6,980 nucleotides of DNA from Bacteroidota bacterium. GTDB taxonomy: Bacteria; Bacteroidota; Bacteroidia; Flavobacteriales; Flavobacteriaceae. The position numbers and the translations under genes are program-made. The notes beneath the pieces are model-generated. The model saw only the letters and a list, made by a program, of their open reading frames with translations, was not told the origin of the DNA and ran no database searches. Of this stretch, positions 1 through 5,456 are shown in pieces. Within the stretch, counting starts at the first letter, position 1. Each line of letters starts with the position of its first letter. The stretch covers positions 1 to 6,980 of the forward strand of contig JAJRSY010000265.1 in NCBI GenBank assembly GCA_024278565.1. Reading direction: 5' to 3'.

Positions 1-39
1 CTCAAGAACGTGTTTTAGTAAATCGTGGTATTGTTTCAT
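1..39 (-). CDS. thyA: Thymidylate synthase, N-terminal fragment (cut by window edge)
   Basis: Thirteen codons are visible on the minus strand, starting with ATG at 39 and running off the left edge: MKQYHDLLKHVLE. This matches the start of ThyA-type thymidylate synthases (E. coli begins MKQYLELMQKVLDEG). The enzyme methylates dUMP to dTMP using methylene-tetrahydrofolate, in the cytoplasm. No catalytic residue is visible, because the active-site Cys lies far downstream. The gene follows the nucleoside transporter on the same strand with a 159-bp gap, consistent with a pyrimidine-nucleotide theme. Its start codon is separated by one base from a 25-bp C/G-rich repeat, so there is no room for a conventional ribosome binding site. 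The call rests only on the N-terminal motif and the context. Confidence 0.82.
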   Translation of the reverse strand, partial: MKQYHDLLKHVLE

Positions 40-40
40 A

Positions 41-65
41 AGCCCCCTAGCCCCCAAAGGGGGAA
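41..65. repeat. 25-bp C/G-rich repeat, left copy, one base before the thyA start
   Basis: This arm begins AGCCCCCTAG and ends AAAGGGGGAA, and contains its own small hairpin (CCCCC-AAA-GGGGG). It is the inverted partner of the copy at 175-199. Aligned in the same orientation, both arms are 25 bases and differ only in the distribution of one C around the central TAG (C5-TAG-C5 here, C4-TAG-C6 in the other). From memory, closely similar AGCCCC(C)TAgCCCC-AAA-GGGGGAA elements are dispersed between genes in many flavobacterial genomes; I could not check this here. Confidence 0.85.
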
Positions 66-174
66 TTGATTTGTGGTTAATAACAAAATTCTGGTAAAAA
101 TAGATAAAGAAGGTTGTTTTTCAAGTAGCGGAAATCTGAAATTATAAATAATTATTAACGAAGCGGTTAGAGTG

Positions 175-199
175 TTCCCCCTTTGGGGGGCTAGGGGCT
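175..199. repeat. 25-bp C/G-rich repeat, right copy, at the transporter stop codon
   Basis: This is the inverted counterpart of the element at 41-65, reading TTCCCCCTTT...GGGGCT on the plus strand. Its last base (199) is also the last base of the transporter's TGA stop, so the element starts exactly where the gene ends. Read on the minus strand it gives a CCCCC-AAA-GGGGG hairpin just after the stop without a following T-run, so it is a poor intrinsic terminator by itself. It could protect the mRNA 3' end or pair with the left copy. The 109 bases between the arms are AT-rich and hold no gene. An 8-bp inverted pair (GTTAATAA 76-83, TTATTAAC 152-159) is nested inside. Confidence 0.85.
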
Positions 200-1659
200 C
201 ACCCCAAAATCATTCCTGCCATGGTGGCGGAGAGCAAAGATGCCAGTGAGCCACCAAGAACGGCCTTCATTCCAAAACGGGAAAGGGTTTTTCGTTGCCC
301 TGGGGCTAAAGAACCGATGCCTCCTATTTGAATGCCTATAGATGCGAAATTTGCAAAACCACAGAGCATATAGGTAGCCATTATCACTGATTTGTTGTAG
401 CTAAAATGTGTTGCGCTCGCCATGTCTTTTAGCTCTGCCAATTGTATGTAGCCGATAAACTCACTTGCCGCCAATTTAATGCCGAGCAATTGCCCCATTA
501 GCATAATATCATTCGACTCTACACCTATAAGCCACATAAGCGGTGCGAACAGCGTTCCTAAAATGGCCTCTAATGAAAATGAGTCATAGGGAGAGTGGCC
601 GGCAACCCAAGTATTGAGACCGGTAAAATCACCAATGCCTCCTAAAATGCCATTGATCATTGCGATAAAGGCCACGAAAACCAAAAGCATGGCCCCAACA
701 TTTACGGCCAATTTCAACCCTTCTGTAGTGCCATTGGCGATGGCATCCAATATGTTCGCACCAATTTTATCGGAAGAGACCCTAACATCTGTATTTATTT
801 CCTCAGTTTGTGGATAGAGTATTTTCGAAACCACGATAGCACCAGGTGCCGCCATTACCGAGGCCGCCAATAAATGTTTGGCGAACTGTAATCGCAGTAT
901 GGGGTCATCTCCACCTAAAAACCCTATATAGGCAGCTAATACCGCTCCGGCAACCGTTGCCATGCCCCCGATCATGACCAACAGTATTTCAGATTTGTTC
1001 ATTTTCTCCAAATAGGCTTTAATGAGCAATGGTGCTTCGGTCTGGCCGAGAAATATGTTTCCGGCAATACTAAGGCTCTCTGCTCCAGAAATTCCCATAG
1101 ATTTGGTTAAAAGCCATGCCAGGGCTTTGACTACCTTTTGAATAAAACCCAAATAGAACAATACCGAGGTCAGTGCGGAAAAGAAAATTATGGTCGGCAG
1201 TACTTGAAAGGCGAAAATAAATCCGAAAGTATCCATATCCGCCACGAGACCTTCGAAGAGAAACTGGCTTCCTGCCCTGGTATAATCAAGAATGTTCACG
1301 AAAATTTTCCCAATATTTTCAAAAGTTGCTTGTACGAGGGGTGCTTTCAATACCCCTATTGCAATGATAAGCTGTATTGCCAAGCCAATACCAGCTGTTT
1401 TCCAATTGATGGCTTTTCGGTTGGAGCTGAACAAAAAGGCGATCAAGATCAATACGGCCATGCCCAAAACGCCACGCCAAAGGCTTGTGAACGTAAAATC
1501 TTGATTGGGAATTAATGAAGCGGAATTTTGTATGACAACATCATTTATGACGGTTGTACCAACGACGTTGTTAATGGTTTCAGGAGTGATGGTTTCTTGT
1601 CCGAGTGAAGGAAAGGTGATGAAAAATACAAGCAACAGAATCCATAGATTGGTTTTCAT
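199..1659 (-). CDS. CNT-family nucleoside transporter (NupC-like) with signal-peptide extension
   Basis: This is a 486-residue inner-membrane concentrative nucleoside transporter, a family that imports nucleosides by H+ or Na+ symport. The family signature is clear: GQTEAPLLI at 205-213 (Q206, T207, E208, the nucleobase-contacting segment in Vibrio CNT), ASEFIGY around E400, and CGFANFASIGIQIGG at 433-447, where N437 and S440 match the ribose- and base-contacting residues. About ten hydrophobic or re-entrant segments run from residue 61 to the C-terminus. Unlike the 400-420-residue NupC and Vibrio proteins, it begins with a cleavable-looking signal sequence (residues 1-20, ending SLG before QET) and about 40 polar residues before the first membrane helix. 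The ATG at 1659 is needed to include this signal. It lies 18 bp after the nuclease gene, so the two are probably co-transcribed. Substrate and coupling-ion specificity cannot be read from the sequence. thyA follows. Confidence 0.95.
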   Translation of the reverse strand: MKTNLWILLLVFFITFPSLGQETITPETINNVVGTTVINDVVIQNSASLIPNQDFTFTSLWRGVLGMAVLILIAFLFSSNRKAINWKTAGIGLAIQLIIAIGVLKAPLVQATFENIGKIFVNILDYTRAGSQFLFEGLVADMDTFGFIFAFQVLPTIIFFSALTSVLFYLGFIQKVVKALAWLLTKSMGISGAESLSIAGNIFLGQTEAPLLIKAYLEKMNKSEILLVMIGGMATVAGAVLAAYIGFLGGDDPILRLQFAKHLLAASVMAAPGAIVVSKILYPQTEEINTDVRVSSDKIGANILDAIANGTTEGLKLAVNVGAMLLVFVAFIAMINGILGGIGDFTGLNTWVAGHSPYDSFSLEAILGTLFAPLMWLIGVESNDIMLMGQLLGIKLAASEFIGYIQLAELKDMASATHFSYNKSVIMATYMLCGFANFASIGIQIGGIGSLAPGQRKTLSRFGMKAVLGGSLASLLSATMAGMILG

Positions 1660-1677
1660 AGCATGCTTGCGAGTTGG

Positions 1678-2304
1678 TTAATTTCGTTTTGAGATCTCAT
1701 CTCTAAGTTTGGCGGCCTTTTCGTAGTTTTCTTTGGCTACAGCCCGCTCTAATTCTTTGTTGAGTTCTTCTATCGACAGTTCTGTATAGCTATCGGTAGC
1801 ACCCGATTCAATTTCTACAGTCTCACCTTCTTGCAATATTTCATCTACCATAATACTGCTATCGTCATTTTCATCTTTGTCCTTAGATGAAAATTTCAAG
1901 AAAATACCCGCCTTGTCCAATATGCCTTTGTAGGTGAATATGGGTGCGTCAAAACGGAGTGCCAGTGCAATGGCATCACTGGTACGGGCATCAATGATTT
2001 CTTCTGCTTTCTCACGTTTGCAGATGATACTTGAATAAAAGACCCCATCTACCAATTTATGAATGATGACCTGTTTGATAACAATATCAAACCGGTCTGA
2101 AAAGTTTTTAAAGAGATCGTGGGTCAACGGTCGAGGTGGTTTGATTTCCTTTTCGAGGGCAATGGCGATTGATTGTGCTTCAAACGCCCCAATTACTATA
2201 GGCAGTTTACGGTCGCCATCAACCTCGTTCAATATCAGCGCATACGCTCCATTTTGCGTTTGACTGTACGATATCCCCTTTATTTTTAAACGAACTAAAC
2301 CCAT
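1678..2304 (-). CDS. Bifunctional nuclease (BFN/DUF151) domain protein with C-terminal UVR domain
   Basis: A 208-residue cytoplasmic protein with two parts. Residues about 3-135 are the BFN (DUF151) domain, with the conserved LPIVIGAFEAQSIAIALE segment (34-51), RPLTHDL (59-64 region) and DARTSDAIALALRFDAPIF (105-123). Residues about 140-170 are an acidic linker rich in D, E and S. Residues about 174-208 form a UVR motif (LNKELERAVAKENYEKAAKLRDEI), the helical hairpin seen in UvrB, UvrC and McsA that mediates protein-protein contacts. DUF151 proteins are annotated as bifunctional DNase/RNase from plant work, but enzymatic activity in bacteria is poorly established, so the activity is uncertain. 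This BFN-UVR arrangement is, to my knowledge, usual in Bacteroidota. ATG at 2304 is the natural start (MGLVRLKIKGIS). It lies 88 bp after etfA with a strong hairpin between, and 18 bp before the transporter. Confidence 0.92.
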   Translation of the reverse strand: MGLVRLKIKGISYSQTQNGAYALILNEVDGDRKLPIVIGAFEAQSIAIALEKEIKPPRPLTHDLFKNFSDRFDIVIKQVIIHKLVDGVFYSSIICKREKAEEIIDARTSDAIALALRFDAPIFTYKGILDKAGIFLKFSSKDKDENDDSSIMVDEILQEGETVEIESGATDSYTELSIEELNKELERAVAKENYEKAAKLRDEISKRN

Positions 2305-2325
2305 GATTGATTTTAAAGCTATAAA

Positions 2326-2368
2326 GGTTGTTTAAATTGTCTGGTCATCCCATTAAATTTAAACAACC
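2326..2368 (-). terminator. 13-bp perfect hairpin between etfA and the BFN gene (possible terminator/attenuator)
   Basis: GGTTGTTTAAATT at 2326-2338 and AATTTAAACAACC at 2356-2368 are exact reverse complements, separated by a 17-base loop. On the minus strand the structure lies 24 bases after the etfA TAA and is followed by TTTATAGCTTT, a weak and interrupted U-tract. It may end part of the etfBA transcript or protect its 3' end, with read-through into the nuclease and transporter genes. A smaller dyad, CCCTTCAGGG (2367-2376), overlaps the outer edge of one arm and would compete with it. The inverted repeat is seen directly; the termination role is inference, weakened by the low GC of the stem and the poor U-run. 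Confidence 0.45.
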
Positions 2369-2392
2369 CTTCAGGGCACAAATTAACAAAAA

Positions 2393-3361
2393 TTAAGCGT
2401 TTTGGGCTTTAAATTCCTTTAATTTTTCGATAAGTTGTGGTACAACTTCAAAGGCATCGCCCACTATGCCGTAATCCGCTGCCTTGAAAAAGGGAGCTTC
2501 AGGGTCGGTATTTATGACTACTTTTACTTTAGAGGAGCTAACACCTGCGAGGTGTTGAATTGCGCCTGAAATACCAATTGCAATGTACAAATTACTAGCT
2601 ACGGGCTTTCCGGTTTGACCTACATGTTCGCCATGGGGCCTCCATCCCATATCAGAAACTGGTTTAGAGCATGCGGTGGCGGCACCAAGAACATCGGCCA
2701 ATTCTTCGATCATTCCCCAATTTTCAGGACCTTTCAGGCCTCTTCCTCCGGAAACCACTATATCGGCGTCGGCAATGGTCGCCTTGCCTACTACTTTGTC
2801 AATTTCGACGGACTTGACCGAGAAATCGCTATCACTTAATGAGGGACTAAAATTTTCTACTGCGGCAGTAGTGCTATTTTCGTGTATTCCGTAGCTGTTG
2901 TTTGAGACCCCCAAGATCTTCACTTCTGAATTGATCTGCGTCTGTGCAAAACCCTTGTTGCTGAACACGGTGCGCTTGACTACAAAGGGGCTCGTGCTTT
3001 CTGGTGCTGACACCACATTGGGTACATAGCCTGCTTTTAGTGTGCTTGCTACAATAGGCGCAAGAAATTTTGTGTCTGCACTAGAACTTAAAACCACCAC
3101 CTTGGCAGTTTCTTTGTTTGCTGCCTCTGAAATAGCATTTGCGAATGCCTTGGCGTTGAAGGTTTTTAGATTATCGTTGGTGATGTTCAATACTTTTGAA
3201 ACACCATAGTCGCCCAGACTACTGGCATCTGATGTATTGAAGGCAACAGCGGTGACCGTTGTACCCAACTGCTTGGCTACGGCGCTTGCGTAAGAAGCAA
3301 CTTCAAAGGCGTTTTTTTTGAATTTTCCGTTTTCTGATTCTGTATATACTAAAATTGACAT
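2393..3361 (-). CDS. etfA: Electron transfer flavoprotein alpha subunit
   Basis: A 322-residue cytoplasmic protein that, with EtfB, carries electrons from acyl-CoA and related dehydrogenases to ETF:quinone oxidoreductase and the quinone pool. The N-terminal half (about 1-185) is the ETF alpha/beta fold. The C-terminal half is the FAD-binding domain: VVSGGRGLKGPENW (202-215), CSKPVSDMGW (231-240), GQTGKPVASNLYIAIGISGAIQHLAG (248-273, with T250 and H270 matching human T266 and H286) and INTDPEAPFFKAADYGIVGD (283-302). K233 stands at the position of the FAD-stacking Arg of human ETF (R249) in an ungapped stretch. The length is near the family norm. The start MSILVYTE is preceded by an A-rich stretch, usual for Bacteroidota, and there is no Shine-Dalgarno. 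It lies 62 bp after etfB with no terminator-like structure between, so one transcript is likely. Confidence 0.97.
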   Translation of the reverse strand: MSILVYTESENGKFKKNAFEVASYASAVAKQLGTTVTAVAFNTSDASSLGDYGVSKVLNITNDNLKTFNAKAFANAISEAANKETAKVVVLSSSADTKFLAPIVASTLKAGYVPNVVSAPESTSPFVVKRTVFSNKGFAQTQINSEVKILGVSNNSYGIHENSTTAAVENFSPSLSDSDFSVKSVEIDKVVGKATIADADIVVSGGRGLKGPENWGMIEELADVLGAATACSKPVSDMGWRPHGEHVGQTGKPVASNLYIAIGISGAIQHLAGVSSSKVKVVINTDPEAPFFKAADYGIVGDAFEVVPQLIEKLKEFKAQNA

Positions 3362-3423
3362 GGTTTTATTTTTTTGTAGTGTGAACTGTAAAATTGTTGA
3401 TGGCCAGAGTTGAAAATTTACTT

Positions 3424-4164
3424 TTAAATTACTTTAGCCTCGTTGTGCAGAAGATTTACCAATTCATCAACATTGTCCACTAATTTTATCGCACCTTTTG
3501 CTGCCGGTTTTTCAAACTTGGTATCTTCAGTAGCTTTTAAGGCATCAACGGGCTCAATTACAGTAAGTTTCTTTTGACGTGCCTGCATGATGCCACGCAT
3601 ATTCGGAATTTTCAGGTCGCTTTCCAATACCAATCCCTTTTGCCCGCCTATTACCAATGGTAAAGAGGTGGTTATTTTTTCTTTTCCGCTGTCGATTTCA
3701 CGTACTGCAGTGGCGTTGGCCCCGTCGATTTCAAGGCTGATACAGGTATTCACAAAATTCATACCCAATAAAGTGGCCAGAATTCCTGGCACCATGCCAC
3801 CATTGTAGTCAAGAGATTCTCTGCCAGCAATTATTAAATCATAGTCACCGTTCTTAACGACTTCCGCCAACTGTTGGGCAACATAAAACCCATCAGTTGG
3901 TTCTGCGTTTACACGTATGGCCTCATCTGCACCAATTGCCAATGCTTTGCGAATGGTTGATTCTGTTGAAGGGCCACCTACTGTTGCTACATGAACGGTG
4001 GCATCCTGTTTTTCTTTGAACCACATGGCTCTTGTCAATCCGAATTCATCATTGGGGTTTATGACAAACTGAACACCGTTGGTATCGAATTTAGTATCGC
4101 CGTCAGTAAAATTTATTTTTGATGTCGTGTCTGGTACGTTACTAATACAAACTAATATTTTCAT
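3424..4164 (-). CDS. etfB: Electron transfer flavoprotein beta subunit
   Basis: A 246-residue subunit that pairs with EtfA; in known ETFs the beta subunit binds AMP and contacts partner dehydrogenases. It begins MKILVCISNVPDTTSKINF, a standard EtfB start, and contains FVINPNDEFGLTRA (33-46), TVGGPSTESTIRKALAIGADEAIRV (61-85) and AGRESLDYNGGMVPGILATLLG (113-134). The reading frame stays open to a TTG at 4194, but the ATG at 4164 is chosen because homologues start with MKILVC and the ten extra residues (MHNHYKDPKP) resemble nothing in the family. The recognition-loop segment DLKIPNMRGIMQARQKK (183-199) is about five residues shorter than in mammalian ETF-beta and lacks its ATLPN core. It is the first gene of the minus-strand run, with a likely promoter at 4211-4218. 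Confidence 0.97.
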   Translation of the reverse strand: MKILVCISNVPDTTSKINFTDGDTKFDTNGVQFVINPNDEFGLTRAMWFKEKQDATVHVATVGGPSTESTIRKALAIGADEAIRVNAEPTDGFYVAQQLAEVVKNGDYDLIIAGRESLDYNGGMVPGILATLLGMNFVNTCISLEIDGANATAVREIDSGKEKITTSLPLVIGGQKGLVLESDLKIPNMRGIMQARQKKLTVIEPVDALKATEDTKFEKPAAKGAIKLVDNVDELVNLLHNEAKVI

Positions 4165-4210
4165 AGGTTTTGGGTCTTTGTAATGATTGTGCAATATACG
4201 TATTAATTTT

Positions 4211-4218
4211 CAAATTTA
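4211..4218 (-). promoter_or_regulatory. Likely etfBA promoter, -7 element
   Basis: On the minus strand this reads TAAATTTG, a full match to the Bacteroidota -7 consensus TAnnTTTG, placed 46 bases before the etfB ATG. The upstream -33 element is weak: a TTTA lies about 14 bases further out, and no TTG lies at the usual 17-23-base spacing. An A9 run (4245-4253 on the minus strand) lies further upstream. TATGC-AC-GCATA, a 5-bp dyad at 4220-4231, falls in the spacer. A start site near 4204-4206 would exclude almost none of the leader and fits the ATG at 4164. Confidence 0.5.
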
Positions 4219-4288
4219 TTATGCACGCATAGTAAATTTTATTGTTTTTTTTTGATTCCCCCCAACCGTGTTTTGATATATATTTCCC

Positions 4289-4296
4289 TATTTTTG
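4289..4296 (+). promoter_or_regulatory. Likely pdhB promoter, -7 element
   Basis: TATTTTTG is a full match to the Bacteroidota -7 consensus TAnnTTTG and ends 37 bases before the pdhB ATG, implying a leader of roughly 30 bases. The TTTTG at 4271-4275 is only 13 bases upstream, shorter than the 17-23-base spacing reported for flavobacterial promoters, so the -33 element is unclear. It faces away from the etfB promoter across about 70 bases. Confidence 0.5.
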
Positions 4297-4333
4297 TTGG
4301 CGTTTTAATTGTAATAAGATATTCGAGACCAAT

Positions 4334-5311
4334 ATGAAGACACTACAGTTTAGGCAGGCCATTTGTGAGGCCATGTCCGAGGAAATGAGAAATGACGAGT
4401 CTGTTTATTTAATGGGTGAGGAAGTTGCGGAATATAATGGTGCGTACAAGGCTTCAAAGGGAATGCTGGATGAATTTGGAGCCAAGAGGGTAATCGATAC
4501 CCCCATTTCTGAATTGGGCTTTGCTGGTATAGGCATTGGATCAACAATGACAGGAAACCGGCCAATTATCGAATTTATGACGTTTAACTTTGCCCTTGTC
4601 GGTATTGATCAGATCATAAACAATGCGGCAAAAATACGGCAAATGTCAGGTGGGCAGTTTCCTTGCCCCATTGTGTTTAGGGGCCCTACGGGTTCGGCCG
4701 GTCAATTGGGTGCGACACATTCACAGGCCTTTGAGAGCTGGTTCGCAAACTGCCCCGGGCTTAAGGTGGTAGTGCCATCGAACCCGGCAGATGCCAAAGG
4801 GTTGTTGAAATCCGCGATACGTGACAATGATCCGGTCATTTTTATGGAATCGGAACAGATGTACGGCGATAAGGGTGAAGTGCCTGAGGGAGAATATACC
4901 GTTCCTTTAGGTGTGGCGCATACCCGCAGGGAAGGAACAGATGTAACCATCGTATCATTTGGTAAGATCATCAAGGAAGCAGATAAGGCGGCCGATGAAT
5001 TGGAGAAGGAGGGAATCAGTTGTGAGATAATCGATCTTCGAACTGTAAAACCTTTAGATTATGAAGCGATTTTGAAATCGGTAAAAAAAACGAATGCACT
5101 GGTGATTTTAGAGGAGGCTTGGCCGTTTGGGAACGTTGCCACGGAAATAACCTATCATGTACAATCGCATGCCTTCGATTATTTGGATGCGCCCATTGAA
5201 AAAATAAACACGGCGGACACCCCGGCACCCTATTCCCCCGTATTGTTGGCAGAATGGTTGCCCAACCATAAAGATGTCATTAAATCGGTTAAGAAAGTGT
5301 TGTATAAATAA
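4334..5311 (+). CDS. pdhB: Pyruvate dehydrogenase E1 component, beta subunit
   Basis: A 325-residue E1-beta subunit of the two-chain (alpha2beta2) pyruvate dehydrogenase, which decarboxylates pyruvate with thiamine diphosphate and passes the acetyl group to the E2 lipoyl domain, feeding acetyl-CoA to the TCA cycle and lipid synthesis. GEEVAEYNGAYKASKG (28-43), DTPISELGFAGI (55-66), FMTFNFALVGIDQIINNAAK (81-100), FRGPTGSAGQLGATHSQ (115-131) and CPGLKVVVPSNPADAKGLLKSAIRDNDPVIF (140-170) match human PDHB closely. E60 corresponds to the ThDP-activating Glu59 and H129 to His128 of mature human E1-beta. The C-terminal transketolase domain (about 195-315) includes IDLRTVKPLD and ILEEAWPFGNVATEI. No E1-alpha or E2 gene is adjacent, and the gene has its own promoter and terminator, so it acts with subunits encoded elsewhere. 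A branched-chain 2-oxoacid E1-beta is the main alternative; similarity to the PDH sequence makes this less likely. Confidence 0.95.
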   Translation: MKTLQFRQAICEAMSEEMRNDESVYLMGEEVAEYNGAYKASKGMLDEFGAKRVIDTPISELGFAGIGIGSTMTGNRPIIEFMTFNFALVGIDQIINNAAKIRQMSGGQFPCPIVFRGPTGSAGQLGATHSQAFESWFANCPGLKVVVPSNPADAKGLLKSAIRDNDPVIFMESEQMYGDKGEVPEGEYTVPLGVAHTRREGTDVTIVSFGKIIKEADKAADELEKEGISCEIIDLRTVKPLDYEAILKSVKKTNALVILEEAWPFGNVATEITYHVQSHAFDYLDAPIEKINTADTPAPYSPVLLAEWLPNHKDVIKSVKKVLYK

Positions 5312-5337
5312 CGTAAGTGTTTTAGAAAAAGTAGATT

Positions 5338-5370
5338 AACTTCGTCGACCAAAGGTGAGCGAAGTTTTTT
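5338..5370 (+). terminator. Rho-independent-type terminator after pdhB
   Basis: AACTTCG (5338-5344) pairs perfectly with CGAAGTT (5360-5366). An inner ACC-AAA-GGT stem (5348-5356) is separated from the outer one by a short mismatched bulge, and a run of six T (5365-5370) follows. It begins 27 bases after the pdhB stop. It separates pdhB from the next gene on the same strand. The remaining 86 bases up to that gene contain TTTG at 5424-5427 but no good TAnnTTTG promoter match. Confidence 0.75.
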
Positions 5371-5456
5371 GGTTTTAGTCATTGGTCAAGGCTTATGGTA
5401 ATTAAAAAAACCTTGGTATGCTATTTGATAAAACGGCATCGAGAAACAATTAGTAA

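Noticed and set aside
614..1515. Plus-strand open frames opposite the nucleoside transporter (614-817, 1138-1515, 1292-1504)
   Set aside because: They lie wholly within the well-supported transporter gene on the other strand and show no domain or plausible protein composition.
1660..1677. GCATGC palindrome in the gap between the nuclease and transporter genes
   Set aside because: A six-base palindrome in an 18-base spacer; too short for a terminator or a supported operator.
2379..2386. Minus-strand TTAATTTG just after the etfA stop as a promoter for the nuclease gene
   Set aside because: It has one mismatch to TAnnTTTG and no TTG at the expected -33 distance; AT-rich spacer makes such matches likely by chance.
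3312..3319. A8 runs in coding strands (etfA 3312-3319, pdhB 5083-5090, DUF5686 gene 5790-5797) as programmed frameshift sites
   Set aside because: The zero frame continues normally through each with family-conserved sequence, and no extended product in another frame is evident.
4165..4194. Ten-residue N-terminal extension of EtfB from a TTG at 4194
   Set aside because: The ATG at 4164 gives the standard EtfB start MKILVC; the extra residues match nothing known in the family, and TTG starts are uncommon.
4262..4300. CCAAC (4262-4266) and GTTGG (4296-4300) flanking the pdhB promoter as an operator pair
   Set aside because: Only five bases per arm with 29 between and no extension; expected by chance.
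4350..5228. Minus-strand open frames opposite pdhB
   Set aside because: Shadows of the pdhB coding sequence, whose residues match the E1-beta family throughout.
5411..5430. Promoter for the DUF5686 gene around CTATTTGAT
   Set aside because: TTTG at 5424-5427 is present but the TA of TAnnTTTG is not (GC instead), and no well-spaced TTG lies upstream; a promoter is needed after the terminator but I cannot place it.
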